From an uncultured Alphaproteobacteria bacterium (GTDB lineage Bacteria > Pseudomonadota > Alphaproteobacteria > RF32 > CAG-239), in the NCBI GenBank assembly GCA_944391685.1, contig CALXUM010000004.1, positions 60,395-124,394 of the forward strand: a DNA stretch of 64,000 nucleotides. The letters are read 5' to 3'. The notes under the pieces are model-generated. The model had not been told where the DNA came from and did no database searches. It saw only the letters and a list, made by a program, of their open reading frames with translations. The position numbers and the translations under genes were made by a program. Shown one piece after another: positions 63,889 through 64,000 of the stretch. Each line of letters opens with the position of its first letter. Position 1 is the first letter of the stretch.

Positions 63889-63923
63889 AAGAAAACCTCC
63901 CGTTTTATTAAGGAGGTTTTCTT
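63889..63923 (-). terminator. Terminator of tRNA-Arg
   Basis: AAAACCTCC / GGAGGTTTT stem with an 11-base loop and TCTT tail on the minus strand, 5 bases beyond the tRNA 3' end. Confidence 0.8.
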
Positions 63924-63927
63924 AAAT

Positions 63928-64000
63928 TGGCGATCCCGAGAAGATTCGAACTTCTGACCCACAGCTTAGAAGGCTGTTGCTCTATCCAGCTGAGCTACGG
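63928..64000 (-). tRNA. tRNA-Arg (TCT anticodon), 5' end cut by window edge
   Basis: On the minus strand: GCTC D-stem, anticodon stem ACAGC/GCTGT with loop CTTCTAA (anticodon TCT), T-arm AGAAG TTCGAAT CTTCT, 3' acceptor CGGGATC, discriminator G and CCA. About four 5' bases (expected GATC) lie beyond position 64000. Confidence 0.93.

Noticed and set aside
1..64000. CRISPR arrays, prophage, integrase or transposase genes
   Set aside because: No regularly spaced repeats and no recognisable recombinase or phage structural protein in any frame.

Overview
The window is a gene-dense chromosomal segment, low in GC by eye, from a Gram-negative bacterium. It is most likely an anaerobic or microaerophilic alphaproteobacterium, possibly one of the uncultured gut lineages; this placement is inference from gene content and order. 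Supporting evidence includes neighbourhoods I recall as alphaproteobacterial: mltB-rlpA-dacC-tmk-holB with tatD and an MBL hydrolase; tpiA-secG-pyrG-kdsA with ppiD; hfq-hflX; mlaD next to a DUF2155 gene; and parC followed by a 59-residue DUF6898-like gene. An anaerobic life is suggested by a complete Rnf complex with its flavin transferase, the [FeFe]-hydrogenase maturase HydE, a flavodiiron protein, rubrerythrin and a PerR-type regulator. No plasmid, phage, transposase or CRISPR array was seen.

Layout. 1-2.2 kb: end of a methyltransferase gene, an outer-membrane barrel, a family 5 uracil-DNA glycosylase and an unknown gene. 2.2-8.5 kb (minus): apbE-rseC-rnfBCDGEA operon. 8.6-10.9 kb: a CDP-alcohol phosphotransferase and a DsbD-like protein. 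10.9-11.2 kb: tRNA-Lys plus a partial duplicate of its 3' end that carries a GC-rich palindromic insert. 11.4-12.1 kb: AsmA-like protein. 12.2-17.7 kb (minus): Gld-like ABC transporter operon ending in a PAS histidine kinase. 17.8-19.6 kb: two MlaD-domain proteins and DUF2155. 19.6-31.2 kb (minus): TrkH, a degenerate SNase-fold membrane protein, MetG, a DHH phosphoesterase, MBL hydrolase, TatD, HolB, Tmk, PBP5-type carboxypeptidase, RlpA and MltB. 31.3-36.1 kb: tRNA-Ser, a lipoprotein, HflX, Hfq, TrkA, DusB and a small unknown. 36.1-48.1 kb (minus): a 1393-residue membrane-anchored coiled-coil protein, the DUF6898-like gene, ParC, RecO, KdsA, PagP, PyrG, SecG and TpiA. 48.2-55.1 kb: PpiD, an unusual CPVC membrane protein, a SulP transporter, HydE and a MATE transporter. 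55.2-57.7 kb: flavodiiron protein, PerR, rubrerythrin and a cold-shock protein. 58-64 kb: a secreted charged protein, type 3 ProRS, an unknown, G1P dehydrogenase with a HAD phosphatase, a CNNM/CBS protein, an RNHCP protein and a tRNA-Arg cut by the window edge.

Working together: Rnf and ApbE couple ferredoxin and NADH to an ion gradient. FprA, rubrerythrin and PerR form an oxygen and peroxide defence module with a Fur-type operator in the shared intergenic region. TrkH and TrkA (14 kb apart) form a potassium uptake system. MltB, RlpA, DacC, KdsA, PagP, the MlaD proteins and AsmA-like protein serve the envelope. The most unusual points are the interrupted tRNA-Lys duplicate, the kinase coupled to a Gld-like exporter, the giant coiled-coil protein, and several genes atypical of Alphaproteobacteria (Bacteroidetes-like rnf order, PagP, type 3 ProRS, G1P dehydrogenase).
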